Source of the DNA: Letharia columbiana
Lineage: Eukaryota > Ascomycota > Lecanoromycetes > Lecanorales > Parmeliaceae
Direction: 5' to 3'
NCBI RefSeq assembly: GCF_014066305.1
Contig: NW_023501049.1
Span: 1,015,001 to 1,079,000 of the forward strand
DNA length: 64,000 nucleotides
Below, piece after piece: positions 33,334-45,300 of the stretch. Every line of letters starts with the position of its first letter. The first letter of the stretch is position 1. The notes beneath the pieces were generated by a model that did not search any database, was not told where the DNA came from, and saw nothing but the letters and a program-made list of their open reading frames with translations. The position numbers were made by a program, and so were the translations under genes.

Positions 33334-34465
33334 TGTTCCGAATAAGCACACAACCAAACTGGCAGTGCACTACCGCTTAGGTGGTGTGGTGTGGTCTGAC
33401 ACTCACACCACACGGTTTACAGCATGCCGGGCGCTGTGGAACATCGCTGACGTGGATGAAAGTCTTTGTTTCGTGCTCTGCAGCTAGTGAGTGTTAAACC
33501 TTATAGTGTTGTCGTTTTCTTCGGTGAGAGCAAGGAAACGATAATGTGGCAGACTGCTTGATGGTAGGGACAGGGATGGATGTCTTGCAGCAAGGACGAC
33601 TGAGACTAAGACAGAGATAGGAAAGCCTCAAGTGTTTCCAATAATACAGCTTTGAAGCGAGTGCAGTCAGCCATCCAGTGTATCGGATTAGATTGAAGTC
33701 CATTTTCGGGCTGGTCTCCAGACGCCAAGTCTCTTACACGTGTGTGAGGCTGCATCCGCCTACATGGAGAACTTGTCGAAGATGCAACCTCGTCCTTCTG
33801 ACCAACCGATTCACCGGTCCCTTTCGTCGCCTCAGAAGCTGAAGATTACTGCCGCAACGTCGCAAGCTCGACAGTCTCGAAGGCATGGGCAGGATACCCC
33901 AGAGGATCACGGCCAGCCCTCTAAGTGTCTCATCCTCGGGACCGGCCAGCCTCTGAGGCTGAGTTCTGTTTGAGATTTTACTTGATACCGTGAGTAGGCC
34001 GTATATGCGTGTAAGTTGAAATTGTCAAGGCTGTAACACTATCTCTCTTCATACTGTCTACTTCGTTGGGAGTCTCTGCCTGCTGTGCTGAAACACGCTA
34101 CGACAAGGCAATGAGCTCGACAGCTTTGAAAACTGGAGAACATGTCATTCAGAAGGCCACACCCAGCCATTCCAGTGTATCAGCTTCAGGTGAGGCCAGA
34201 TTTCGCGGCCGAGTTTCATATCCATTGTTTCATACCTTGAGCGGGCAATATGTTTCAGGGAGAGAGTGTGAGCGGTGGATTGAGGCAGTCAATTTTTGAT
34301 TTTCTATAAAGCTGGGGTCTTCATCCTCCTCTATTGCCTTCCTCTTCATGACAAACCTTAGTACCTTTCAAATCCTAGGATTTTGCAGCCCATTCATAGA
34401 CCAAGAACTCTTTTCCCGAAAAGCAAACCCTCACCTACCCATTGATAATCGTCCACCTCCTAAAC
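33334..34465. other. Intergenic, no supported gene
   Basis: A GGTGTGGTGTGG..CACACCACACG inverted arrangement lies near 33379-33414. A basic 69-codon frame (33764-33973) is not convincing. Confidence 0.4.
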
Positions 34466-35767
34466 ATGGATCCAAGGTTGGACCCAAAGTGGGACATACG
34501 CTTTCCCGATGCAAGTTCACGACCAAAGTATGGGGACAAAATGATCTCTTCTTATAATCTCTCCTTCATTTACACCTGTGCCAACTATCCCGATGATGAC
34601 GGACTTATACTAGCGGATCCCGAGAACAAGAGAGTGTTCCTAGCTACACTTCGAGTCCTCTTTGGCAATACCAGAACGGATATTCCTTATGTGGTCACCA
34701 CCTTCGAGGATTCGGACCATTGGATCACCAAAAAGGTAGCTGCAGTGGCGGATAAGTACATAGACGAGCTACTTGCCGACATTCAAACGTTGTCTTCGCC
34801 CGAAAAAGAAGCGTAAGTTTACCCTATTCTGGTAAAGAGAAATCTACTAAGCGGTCATGTGCTTTGTGTTGTAGCCAAAAGAGGGAGCTCAATATCAGAG
34901 ATTCGACGTTCCCAAATATTAATTCTAGAAAGGCTACGAGAGAGGAAATCCTCAAGATCTATGCCGGCGCGTGTTGGTATGACCCTGAGGGAACAGGTTT
35001 CGAACCCGCCGAATTGCGTATTCTACTCGGTGCCTTGATTGGCATGAAAAAAGGCGAACGCGTCAGGGCGATACCCCCGTTTGTCCGTTCCTTTATTGAA
35101 GACGATCAAGATACTTTCACGGAAGAAGTGAAAAGATTCGCGAGCTTGAGAAAGGATGAATTGCTTGGCGAAGTCGACGTTTTGTGGCGGAATCATGTGA
35201 CGAAGGATTTGACACCCCCGTGAGTTTTTCCATGTCCTGTAAACACGGTGGAAGACATCCTAACATAGTCAAAGAGCGCTTGTTGAGCCTACACCGGCTG
35301 AACCTTCAATCCCGGCCGGATACAGAAACGTCGGCTCTGCCTATGGCGCGCCAGACATAAGGCCAGTGCCTGGTGGCCTGAGCACAATCAGCCATCCTTC
35401 ATCTCAAACTCCAGCTTCTGGGCACGGGCAAGACTTCATCCTAGGCCAACTCCCTGAGGGGTCTCAGTTCCAGTCCGAGCACGAAGGGTTGTATGGGCAC
35501 CAGACTGTCCTCGACAAAGAAAGCCCTCCTTCCAGTAACGCAGAAATCTCTGCCTCCTCCTCCTCCTCGAGACGATCAGCATCGCCCACGGGAGCTGGAG
35601 TGAAACGCCAAACCAAGGATGAGAAAGCTCGTCGGAACACAGCAAAGGGAGGTAGCGAGAAGAAGGTGGATGAAGGTGACGAGAAGAAACCTAGGGACAG
35701 TCGTCAGAAGAAGGCTGTTAGAGTCAATTATCAGGCCAAGAAGGTTCATCCCCTTCGACCAAAGTAG
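34466..35767 (+). CDS. Orphan protein with two similar halves and a Lys-rich tail
   Basis: Three exons (34466-34812, 34875-35219, 35269-35767) encode 396 residues; both introns (62 and 49 bases) keep phase, and the first has a TACTAAG branch. Residues ~45-115 (RVFLATLRVLFGN, TTFEDSDHWITKKV, ADKYIDELLADIQTL) and ~150-230 (ELRILLGALIGMKKG, RSFIEDDQDTFTEEV, LRKDELLGEVDVLW) seem to be diverged copies of one helical unit. The C-terminal 160 residues are Ser/Pro-rich and end in a strongly basic stretch (KKPRDSRQKKAVR, KKVHPLRPK) like a nuclear localisation signal. No family is recognised. Confidence 0.65.
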
Positions 35768-36414
35768 ACGATATGTGGTAGCAAGGCGGAGGAGACAGGC
35801 ATGGGATAAATTGTTCGACGATCTAGCTTGCTCGGCATTGACGCAAATCTCTTGCGGAGCATGCTTCTGGATCTACCTACTGAATGTTTGGTCGGACGAG
35901 AGCTTATTCTGAGTTGTAATGAGAAAGCATGCGCATTTGCTGACTTGGCGAACAAGTATCAAAGCTGTGATGCCGTTCCTGAAAATAGTATCTCGTTGAA
36001 TTCATAGGACCATTCCAGACCAGTAGCAAATACATCTCGAGGACAACAGCCAATCATCTCGGGGAACATCTTCCTGTGATTGAGGAAGAGCTTTAATCCG
36101 TTTGCTGTTTCCGACTGTGGGACAGCATTGAGCGTTGCAACGGATCTGCACGTGATACATCAAGGTTGGAGTTCAGTTCTTATCAGGTTACTTCAGATAG
36201 CTTGTTGCGTTGGTTAGGAACAAAGTAGTCGGTTGTGCGAGACCTTCCTTGCCCTTGAGGACAGAGTGAATTATCAAAGATTAGATAGCTTGACGCATTA
36301 TCTAGGCGGATCAGTATCGAGTTCAATTTCCTGTGACAACAGCCTAAAGAAGGAAGGAAATGCGCAGTCGGACATGACCCAGATATAACAATCCGATCGA
36401 CCAGCTTTCCATCA
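35768..36414. other. Intergenic, convergent 3' flanks
   Basis: Between the 3' ends of two convergent genes; nothing else is seen. Confidence 0.4.
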
Positions 36415-37159
36415 TTAAGGAGAGAGTCTGCCTGTTCTTGCTTCTGGGCTCCGAACGTTCTTCTGTCTTCGTGCCTCCTGCGCATAGGTCTCTGCCTGTT
36501 GCAAGTCGTGCAGCACCTTGTCACGGAGCAAGGCTTCTTTCTGAGGATCCCACCTACCCACATCAAACAGTCAGCATTGATTTGCCACGAAAACAGCTTT
36601 ACTCATAAATTAGATCTGGAGATCAGAAAAGTCTCAAAACATGTCTTGAGACGCTGGTATGGGTACTCTACATATCAGGAAAGGGCACGTACTTGGAGGC
36701 GTAGTCATGGCTACCATCGCAGAGATATGTGTAGAGCTGGAGTGCATCGGCTGTCCCCAGGCACTGGATACCAGGGATTACATTTCTGTACCGGTGTTTG
36801 TACATTTTGGCGATTGCAGCGTCGTCCAGGTTGGTTCTCTCATGGGCAAAGGCAACGCACCAGTGCGTCCACCATGGCAAAAGTGAAGGTTGGAAACTGC
36901 CCCGTGTGAACGGATCTTCGAGGTGGAGCCAGGAGGTGCTGTGCTCGTTTAGGAAGACGAAATCAGGTATCTCCGAAGGGTGGAGGTGGTTCCATTTTTT
37001 TTCGCCGAGGGGAGGCTGTTCTGGAGGCCAGCCGAGTGTCGGTTCACGAATGGGTATTGCTGGTACAAAGGCTGCTGCTCTAGGGTTGAACTGTGATGGA
37101 GGAGGCGGCGAGCTATCCTGGAAGTTTGAGGGCTGAAAAGATCGAGCGGTGGGATTCAT
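36415..37159 (-). CDS. Orphan WW-x-x-W family protein, copy B
   Basis: Two exons, 36693-37159 and 36415-36553, encode 201 residues. The intron 36554-36692 (GTACGT..GGGTAG) is in phase and supplies a C-terminal helix KWDPQKEALLRDKVLHDLQQ, which lines up with the corresponding helix of copy A; without it the protein would end shortly after the domain. Residues 1-90 are Pro-rich (GWPPEQPPLGEKKW, like GWPP in copy A). The shared domain reads LPWWTHWCVAFAHERTNLD (W96, W97), AKMYKHRYRNVIPGI, then CDGSHDYAS (D148, G149). The tail is basic. No known domain is recognised. Confidence 0.7.
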
Positions 37160-38301
37160 GGCTTCGGCGGAACTGTGTCCTCAGATTTGAGGGTATTTCT
37201 GTGTGACGTTGACCTGATGAAGACCTTTGGATTTTGCGAGAGTAGAGCTTTCGAAAAGGGTCCAAGTGTTGGCTTAAGTCCTCGTCATTGAACGGCTGGT
37301 ACTGATGAGATGTGAGCAGCGCTCAACAACACTGAGCATGAGGTTTTTGTGCGACAGCCTGTTTGAGCATGTAAAACAGTTCACTATGGCATACCGTCTT
37401 GGGCAAAAGGAAGGCGAACGTGAAGAGCGTCCAAGTGTTATCCAGTCTGAGTCCACGCTACGTAACTAGGGCGCCAATGTTTCAACCATGCTTTCCAAAT
37501 GGGACCTTGCTATCTAATTAGCCAGTGAGTCATAAGCCTTGAAACTGGCGTTACTCAATAAAGCCATGTGTGGATGGTGATTCGACGTTATTAAGCGAAT
37601 CAACGAAGACTGCGAAGGGAGGAAGGAAGATCGATGACGGAACCCTAACTCGGGCTGCGATAACCACGGAGTCATATGAAGAGGCCAAGAGTGGCTAGTG
37701 TTCTGAAACCTCGCTATACGCTCCTCGGAAGGGAAGAGAATAGCTGGGGAAGACGTGATAGGTCAGCCTTATTGCTGTCCGAAGCCGCCAGCGAGCATTG
37801 ACCACCAGCATCAATATCACCGTACAGTAGCCTTGCTCAAGTTAACATAATTCCTGCTTCAATTCTTCTCCCTCATGCTCTATCGTCCGAGAGATTGCAG
37901 AAGATTCTGTAGTCTTCCATACTCACGACTTGCTTGATGGCAATCCATCTCACTAGGAACTAAACACCCAAGTCCGAAGGGCGGCTCTTCTTCACTGTGA
38001 CTTCATTGTGTCACCAGGAGCGGCAGTAAGCTCTCCTGCTCGGCCTCTCTCGTCCCGATTGATCACATTTCTCACAGGTATCTACAGCTACCGGAGAAGA
38101 TATGGGTCGACTAGGTCTCGGTTGGCTTCCAACTTATGTCCCTGCATGCCATCGTCCATGGCACTCTCAACAGTAAGGCACTTTTCTGGGTTATTTCCTC
38201 TCGTTCGAGACTGCTTTTGAAGTCGCGAGACATGTTGGAGGGACAATTGATCCATTCTACCACCTTTTCTAGTCCCAAACATATCAGATTCTTATCTACC
38301 A
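37160..38301. other. Shared upstream region of divergent copies B and C
   Basis: The two related genes are divergently transcribed from this 1.1 kb interval, so it probably holds both promoters. No other gene is supported. Confidence 0.45.
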
Positions 38302-38844
38302 ATGGGGATGCTGACTCGAGAACGTGCTAGTCCGTCCACGATCGAAAGCGATCGTCTAATGGAAACCTGCGCCCGCTACGAGAGCATCTTCCCAAACGAC
38401 GGCATAACCTTTAAACCCGAGAACACGCCCTGGTGGACTCACTGGCTAATCGCGTTCGCGGTGCGCAAGACGACTTTGGATCCAAAGGAAATCTGCTTGT
38501 TGTACAAGTACAAGTACAGGGAGGTGATACCTGATATAGACCGCTTACAGATCCAGCACATCGTCGCTGATCTCTGGGACTACTTACGTGACGGGGAGCA
38601 CGAATACGCCTTCGAGTGGGAACGCAGCCAGGCATCCGAGGACGCTCTTCGCGTCCTTTTGAGCGTGTGGCTGTTCGAGGCATACCGGCCGGACAGTTGG
38701 CCAAGCGAAGAGGAAAGACTTCGTTGGCTTTCTTCCGGATACCTTGATCATGCTGCAAGTGAAGAAGAAGCCCGCTCTAATCAATTCGCCGAAGATGCTC
38801 AAGATGCAAGCGGCGGCATGGAGTTTCTAGGGCAGCGTGAATAG
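38302..38844 (+). CDS. Orphan WW-x-x-W family protein, copy C
   Basis: A single frame of 180 residues begins at an ATG at 38302. It lacks the Pro-rich N-terminal region of copies A and B, so an upstream exon may be missing from this call. The shared domain reads FKPENTPWWTHWLIAFAVRK (W44, W45), CLLYKYKYREVIPDID, a helix and LRDGEHEYAFEWE (D97, G98), then a helix SEDALRVLLSVWLFEAYRP. The C-terminus is Glu/Ser-rich. Copies B and C are closest to each other (PWWTHW, AFA, YR-x-VIP) and lie only 1.1 kb apart, head to head, which fits an inverted duplication. Confidence 0.7.
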   Translation: MGMLTRERASPSTIESDRLMETCARYESIFPNDGITFKPENTPWWTHWLIAFAVRKTTLDPKEICLLYKYKYREVIPDIDRLQIQHIVADLWDYLRDGEHEYAFEWERSQASEDALRVLLSVWLFEAYRPDSWPSEEERLRWLSSGYLDHAASEEEARSNQFAEDAQDASGGMEFLGQRE

Positions 38845-39304
38845 ATTAGAGTCTGGTGAGAGTGGATAGTACCAAGAAAGCAATCATGCACGGGATTTTT
38901 GTCTCTAGTCGTGTTAGAACCTCCATGTTTTTGTCTCCGAGTTCAAGTGAAGATGCTGTCGATTCGAGCCCACTAGCGTTTGCGAATTCGGACAATGATC
39001 ATGAGGGGTCATCCGGTTGTCTGTTCTATATTAAGCTCATTGACCCGGGTAGACTCTGTTCGCGAGTTGTCTAAGAGTAAATGATCAATGAATGAATCAT
39101 CTCTTTGGTAGCCTTATGTGACGGCAACTCGCACGAATATTACCAGAAATATTGCGATTGACTTAAACAACATACCAGAACAACTCAAGCACACCAGAAC
39201 CTCCACGGATCACTTAAAGAAGATGGAAAACGACTCGGAGACCTTGGAAGTCGGGTTGATTTAACCCACGGGCCTTCCACAACTATACTTGAAAGATGTG
39301 CTAA
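38845..39304. other. Intergenic, nothing recognised
   Basis: No gene is seen between copy C and the small open frame at 39305. Confidence 0.4.
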
Positions 39305-39668
39305 ATGTCTGAATACAGCCTAGAGATTGACTTCGACAAGCTTCTCGCTTCCGATGAAAACCCCTCGGTTTACGGTCTTCTCCTCAAAGTGTCCCGCGAG
39401 ATCGCATATCTTGCATGGCGCTATCCGCATTGCCTCCAGCCAGAACCAATATGTGAGGTGTCAAAAGACCGCAACGAACCTTTTCTCGTGGGCTTCACGC
39501 CGGACCACGTCTGACAAGCTTGGAGCTTGCAGGCCGAAGATAAAGGTCAAAGAGGTGGCAGACCTGAAGACTTGGGCTAAGGAGATGATGACAGACTCAA
39601 AGGTTCAGGAAGAAGAGAAGGATATCGAGTTACCTAAATTTTGCGCCATCGGGCAAGCTAAAGAGTGA
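39305..39668 (+). pseudogene. Small orphan gene, apparently frame-broken
   Basis: An ATG frame at 39305-39514 reads MSEYSLEIDFDKLLASDENP through WRYPHCLQPEPICEV. A second frame, ending at 39668, reads KVKEVADLKTWAKEMMTD then KDIELPKFCAIGQAKE. Both look coding, yet no splice site in the right phase connects them. It is therefore a broken gene or one with an intron I could not place. No family is recognised. Confidence 0.3.
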
Positions 39669-40691
39669 GGAGGCCAAATCATGATGGGATCTTATTGTAA
39701 GGGCTGTTATTAGGCGGAATTCAAACACGAAAAGAGTAGCAGACATGCAAGAGTAGTCAAGGTCAAGCATGGGACGAGTGGTAGACATGCAAGAGCAAAG
39801 AAAATCAGAAAACAATGAAGCTACTTTTGACCTACTCACATGTAATGCCTTGACCATGCTCGATATTGAGGCTGTTTCGGTGGACTCTCTTAAAGTGCCG
39901 GGCAATAGAAAGCATTAGCGGATACAGACGTTAGTCCAAGCCTTCAATTTGCGGTCAAAAGGCATAACGGTCAAAAACTTCGTGCCGCACAACTGGTTTC
40001 GTGTCGATGACAGGGTATCCAGGCTTGATTCGATGGGTTGTCACCCTGATCTTGGTGGGTGCGGAGTCGAAAGGACATCAATGATCAAGTAGAGCGTCCC
40101 TTTTCATACGTAGAGGAATTGGTCTATATTTCGTCCCGCGAATTTCAAAGGTAAGACTTGATGCGATACGGAGTAAATTCGCGAGCAATGGGAACTGGAG
40201 ACTCCTAATGGAGGATACGAAGGCTTGATCTCTGCGTGGAGAGCGCTTTGTAATTACACGCTGGCCCGGTACCATGCAACACTCAGAGCATACTTTTGAA
40301 GGCCTCCTGTTCCAGTTTGCTGAATTGGAAGAGACAATTTTCAAGTCATTAAATGGCTCATTTAACAAAAACTTTGGGTGGAGCGGACCAGAGCTCCGTA
40401 ACAATGCATGATGACGGCAGTAGTAAGCAACCTTAGGCCCAATTTTGTACTCTCCGAGTGCGGTCGTCAAAGCACTTCAACCCTTGATCTCGACCATGAT
40501 TGTTTGGACGGCTTTCAAGCAACTAAGGCCCTCACGTTGACATTCACATCCATTGCAGTATCGAAGCTTTACACCAGGCTGTACCTCAAGGGTTACCTCT
40601 GCTCGTTGTCGGATCCTCTCAGAGAGCTGGGAGTACAATTCCTTGTTGTAGGATTCCTGGAATCTTGCGATCGCACCGCGACGGCTGCATC
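39669..40691. other. Intergenic with a weak antisense frame
   Basis: A minus-strand frame at 40078-40470 reads LQFPLLANLLRIASSLTFEI, which could be a coding relic, but it has no upstream ATG of good context. Nothing else is supported. Confidence 0.35.
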
Positions 40692-41516
40692 ATGCTCCTA
40701 GTCAACCAAGGGCAGCACAGAGTTCTTGGTCGTATGTACTCAGACGACCAGCTATTTCGGATCATCGTCCCGAAAAGATTCACACTGCGTGCATACCCTC
40801 CTGCAAGCCAGATAAAGGCAGGGTTTTCCGAGAAGGTCGTCACTACATCTGGTGATATCAGACCTGACTTCTCCGATGAAGACATCGCTCTTGTGCTCCA
40901 ATACCGTTGGCCCGAGGACTTCGGCGACCTCAAAGCCTGCGATATAGACGCCGTCAATAACAGTGTTAAAGGAGTGGGTAATAACCTCAAATCCGAGGCG
41001 GATATCCTGAGCTACGATGATGTGACTCTTTCCAGTTACTGTCACGAAAAGCTTTACAACAACAAAGTCCGACGGGATCAAATCCTCAACAACTTTGAGG
41101 CAGAGCTACACGAAGCTCGAAACTTCCGAGCAGCAGCGGTTGAGGAGCATTTCAAGCGCACCGAGCCTGGAGTGCTCCAGTACATCATTATTGCCAAAGT
41201 ACATCATGCGTTATCCTGGGACAGCATTGCCACCTCTCTGAACGGCAAGTACAGAAGACCTGCAGGGCTCATGGGCCACTTGAACAACTTTGATGCTGGT
41301 CTCGTGGAGGAGATATTCCAGATACATGCCGAGGCTAAAACAAGCATCTTTGAAGAGTGTGTGAATTGGGACTGGAAGGGAATCTCGTCGAGTCAGGTGC
41401 CAACGGGGAAGATCAGGAGGGAGGCCCAGAATCGGAGAAGGTTTTCACCAACTACACCGGCTGCAATGACTCTGGCTGATAGTAAGGAGGAGGAATTGGG
41501 ATCTCTGCCGTGGTGA
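40692..41516 (+). CDS. Orphan protein, 274 residues
   Basis: An uninterrupted frame runs from an ATG at 40692 (an internal ATG at 40734 is possible; the upstream extension to 40665 starts with TTG). It reads MLLVNQGQHRVLGRMYSDDQ, FSDEDIALVLQYRWPEDFGD, then a helical region with ILNNFEAELHEARNFRAAAV and HHALSWDSIATSLNGKYRRP. It ends in a basic Arg-rich stretch (GKIRREAQNRRRF). The SDEDIALVLQYRW and WDSIATSLNGKYRRP pieces faintly recall SANT/Myb-like helices in which a repeated Trp packs the core, but I would not assign the domain. No family is recognised. Confidence 0.6.
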   Translation: MLLVNQGQHRVLGRMYSDDQLFRIIVPKRFTLRAYPPASQIKAGFSEKVVTTSGDIRPDFSDEDIALVLQYRWPEDFGDLKACDIDAVNNSVKGVGNNLKSEADILSYDDVTLSSYCHEKLYNNKVRRDQILNNFEAELHEARNFRAAAVEEHFKRTEPGVLQYIIIAKVHHALSWDSIATSLNGKYRRPAGLMGHLNNFDAGLVEEIFQIHAEAKTSIFEECVNWDWKGISSSQVPTGKIRREAQNRRRFSPTTPAAMTLADSKEEELGSLPW

Positions 41517-42331
41517 TGGGGTTTAGGGTAGTTGGCGATAGCTATACAGAACCATGTACAGGGATGCATATTCGGAGAAGTCTTCGTTGCCCATGGCGAG
41601 AGCGAAATCCCTTGATGTAATCTGGTGAATCAGTCTCTGGTGTTGCCAAGACAATGCGAGGCTTCGTATGTGGTTTGGGGAGGGCCGCAACGAAAGTTTC
41701 TATAGCTCAAAAGAGGGTGATGGACAAGGGACGAGGTTTGTGCTACCTGATGCAGCTTAGGGCTTGCCTCGGTTCGGATCGTGTCGCGGCGTTCTAGATG
41801 AGTCTACCTGTAGCGTGTAGCCGAAAGTACCTAAAGTAAGTGTTACATTGGGATTGTGCCACGGAAAGAGGCCCGGCGTGCTGACTTCCTTGGCAAACTA
41901 CTTGGCAACATTGCCCATCAACTAAATTATAAGCTATTCAACGTTAAGTCGAGCGTAAATTCAAGGTCCATTACCGCTCTTCTGGCCTTTTGCACCTCAC
42001 TCTCTTGCGCATCATTCAATCTATTGCATCGATCCAGGGTGGATGAACAATCAAAGAGCGTTCTTGCCGAGCGGACTTCGACGGAGCAACAAAAGGGTAC
42101 GGATGCGTGGCACGCAGAGTTCGTCCCGCGCTATGGCATGACAGAAGACCTCGACAGGATAGTACAACGCTTTATGGTGTCCTCTAAGGTCCCCAAACTT
42201 GCATCCGAGCCAAGTCGCCGCTGTGGGAGAAAGGATACAGTACGAGAAGGGATGCGGGGACGGTAAAATCAGGACATTGATTGTGCCTGTTCAGCAAAGG
42301 CAAAAGATCCATCACCAAACCTGCGGTCAAG
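41517..42331. promoter_or_regulatory. Upstream region / 5' leader of SLN1
   Basis: This 815-base interval precedes the SLN1 start codon. A 136-codon frame (41856-42266) begins at GTG and has no ATG of its own, so it is not called as a gene. Specific regulatory sites could not be identified. Confidence 0.35.
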
Positions 42332-45300
42332 ATGCGGATCGGAATCCGGGAGCAGTTGGGTCTCCTTGTGCTACTCACGACACTAATTGCCCTCGCCGTG
42401 GTGGCTGTTGCAACAGTATGTCCATTCTCTCCGCGCTACTCCTGAAGTCTGCGCACTGACCAGACTTGCTCCAGTGGGTCAACAATTACGACTTTGTAAT
42501 TGGTATTCGGTATGAATGACCCCACACTTCTTGCTCCTTTCACTCAAATTGACCCTTTCTGTCAGGACCTCGAGTCTTTCCCTTACAGCCTCCCTCTATG
42601 CCAACCAACTCGACTCAAACCTCTTGCTTCTCCAGTCAAGCGTCCAAGCCATATCCACGCGCATTGCTCTCCAGTCTGCTTTGCAACGCTATAACTCAGG
42701 GAACAACACCGACGCGAATTGGGTCCGCGCCGCATCAGATATGCAAAGTGCACTGTCGGGTGGGGGATCATCTGACATGCTACTTGAAGCGCAGGTGTTC
42801 TCTCAGAACGGTACCGGTGTTGGTGGGCCTTATGGTCTGCTGAACGTCAGTTCGCCCACCATCGCAAACGCAATCCCGCTACCGTTCCTTGGGACTTCCG
42901 TACATCTCGGCGATAATGGCACTGGGTACCCTGTCGAGCTATATCCGAATTTAACGTACACGTCTACCGTCGTTAACAGTACCTTCAATCAATCGGATGC
43001 CTTCTGGAATGGACAGCAGCTGTACGACAATTCGACCATATTCTTAGGGCCTTGGCTTCTCAATGGGAGCTTCGCTCTGCTTTCGCTTACTGTACCAGTG
43101 GTCAACGACACATCAAGCGCGGATGTCCTGGGCTGGATCAGCATCATCGTCAATGCGCAATCCATATTCAACATCGAGCAGTCAGTTGAAGGCTTAGGAG
43201 ACACAGGCCAGATCCTGATTGTGGCACCGAGCACGTCAACTCAGAAGCTGCCAACCAATGTGCAAGCTCTCGGCAGTACCAGAGCAAATAGAACAACAGC
43301 AAAGACACAAGACGTGCAGTTCGTATTGCCGCCAATGCAGAACTCGTCGCGAAGCACTCGTCACTCAATACGCGCTTATGGCATGCCCAACTTGCCGTTC
43401 CAGATGCGAAGCTATCCCGGCGTATTGGATGCCTACACATCTAACACCGGATCCCGCAACAACGCAGGCAGTCTTATTTCCACGATGAATGAGGAAAATG
43501 ACCATGTTTCAGTCGGCTACGCTTTGCCAATGTCTCCTATGGTTGATTGGGCGCTCATCGTTGAACAAGCCTACGGCGAAGTGATTGCACCAGTCCATCG
43601 TCTCCGAAACGTTCTAGTGGCTTGCGTTTTCGGAACCGTCGGTGCCATACTTCTACTCCTGTTGCCCTTGGCCCACATATCGGTGAGACCCATCAGACGG
43701 TTACGAGAAGCAACGAAAAAGACCGTAGAACCTTACAGGTACGAATCTGATGACGGCAGCATCCGCTCTTCCATCTCAGGAGACAACGAAGACCTGGGAT
43801 CAGGCGAAGAGGAGTCAATGACGACAGCAGCTAGAAAAGAAGGTTTCATGGGTCGGATATCGCGATGGCGGGGTGGGCGTCAGCGGAATGACGCGGAACG
43901 CAGAGAAGGGCAACGACGGCAAACCTTTCGTATACCTGGCAAGGTTCAAGATCGAAAGCACATCGTTCAAGACGAGCTCACTGACCTTACCCGCACATTC
44001 AATGAAATGTCAGAGGAGCTGATGATGCAGTATGAGCGACTTGAAGAAAGAGTTAAGGAACGGACACAGGAGCTTGAGATTAGCAAGAAGGCCGCCGAAG
44101 CTGCCAATGAAAGCAAAACCGCTTTCATCGCCAATATCTCTCACGAGCTTAAAACGCCTTTGAATGGGATTCTTGGGATGTGTGCTGTCTGTATGCAAGA
44201 GGAGGACCATACAAAGATAAAAAGATCCCTGGGTATCATATACAAGTCGGGCGATCTGCTATTACACCTATTGACGGATCTCTTGACATTCACCAAGAAC
44301 CAGATAGGTCAGCATCTCACCTTGGACGAACGCGAGTTCCGCTTGTCGGACGTATGTTCACAGGTGGTCTCGATATTCGAGAAACAGGCGAAGGATGGGT
44401 CCATAAAGCTGGGGGTGAGCTATGAAGGTCCTCAAGATGGCCTGGAAACAGCCGGCGGAGCTCCTTTGCAGAGCGGTTTTGGACCGTACGGCACAGGACG
44501 TGTGAGAGATATGTTCCTCTGGGGTGATCAGCACAGAATCCTCCAAGTCATCATCAACCTTGTGAGCAACAGCCTGAAGTTTACACCTCCAAATGGATCA
44601 GTAAATGTAAAGATTAGATGTGTGGGGGACGCACCAGAAAGACCCGAGAGTACTCGTAAAGGGTCATTGCAGTCCAAGCAGTCCAAGCAGTCCAGGCACT
44701 CTAAGAGGCAGTCCCCAGGAGGATCCAGGGGCCGATTTCCAGGGATGCGACATGATTCTGGCTCTTCTATCACACCCAGTCAGCGAGGTCGCGAAAGAGC
44801 AAAGTACTCCGATACTGCGCTTCACATCAATGGGAACGAGCCTAAAGCTATATCTACTGTTGCGATTTCAGAACGGTCCTCAACGCCTCCGCCAATCAAT
44901 GCTAGAATTCTCTTATTTGAGTTTGAGATAGAGGACACCGGGCCAGGGATTCCAGAGAATCAACAACGGCGCGTCTTCGAACCTTTCGTACAAGGAGACA
45001 TTGGGCTTAATAAGAAGTACGGAGGCACCGGGCTCGGATTGAGCATCTGCTCGCAATTGGCTAGTCTGATGAAGGGATCCTTGGAACTCGAAAGTCAGGT
45101 TGGGGTAGGGAGCAAATTCACCATGCGAATACCGTTGGTCTTCACAAAGGAGAGGGCCGATAGCACTACCAGCTCTTACTTGGGTTCTCGACGCAACAGC
45201 ACTAACATAGGCCCAAACATGGATGACGACCACTCGTCACAACTGAAAAGATCATCTTCTGACGTGTCTGTCAAGTCTGAGACCACCGTGCCGCCTGGGC

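Noticed and set aside
41856..42266. 136-codon frame upstream of SLN1
   Set aside because: It begins with GTG, has no ATG in good context and ends shortly before the SLN1 first exon; it is best seen as leader or promoter sequence.
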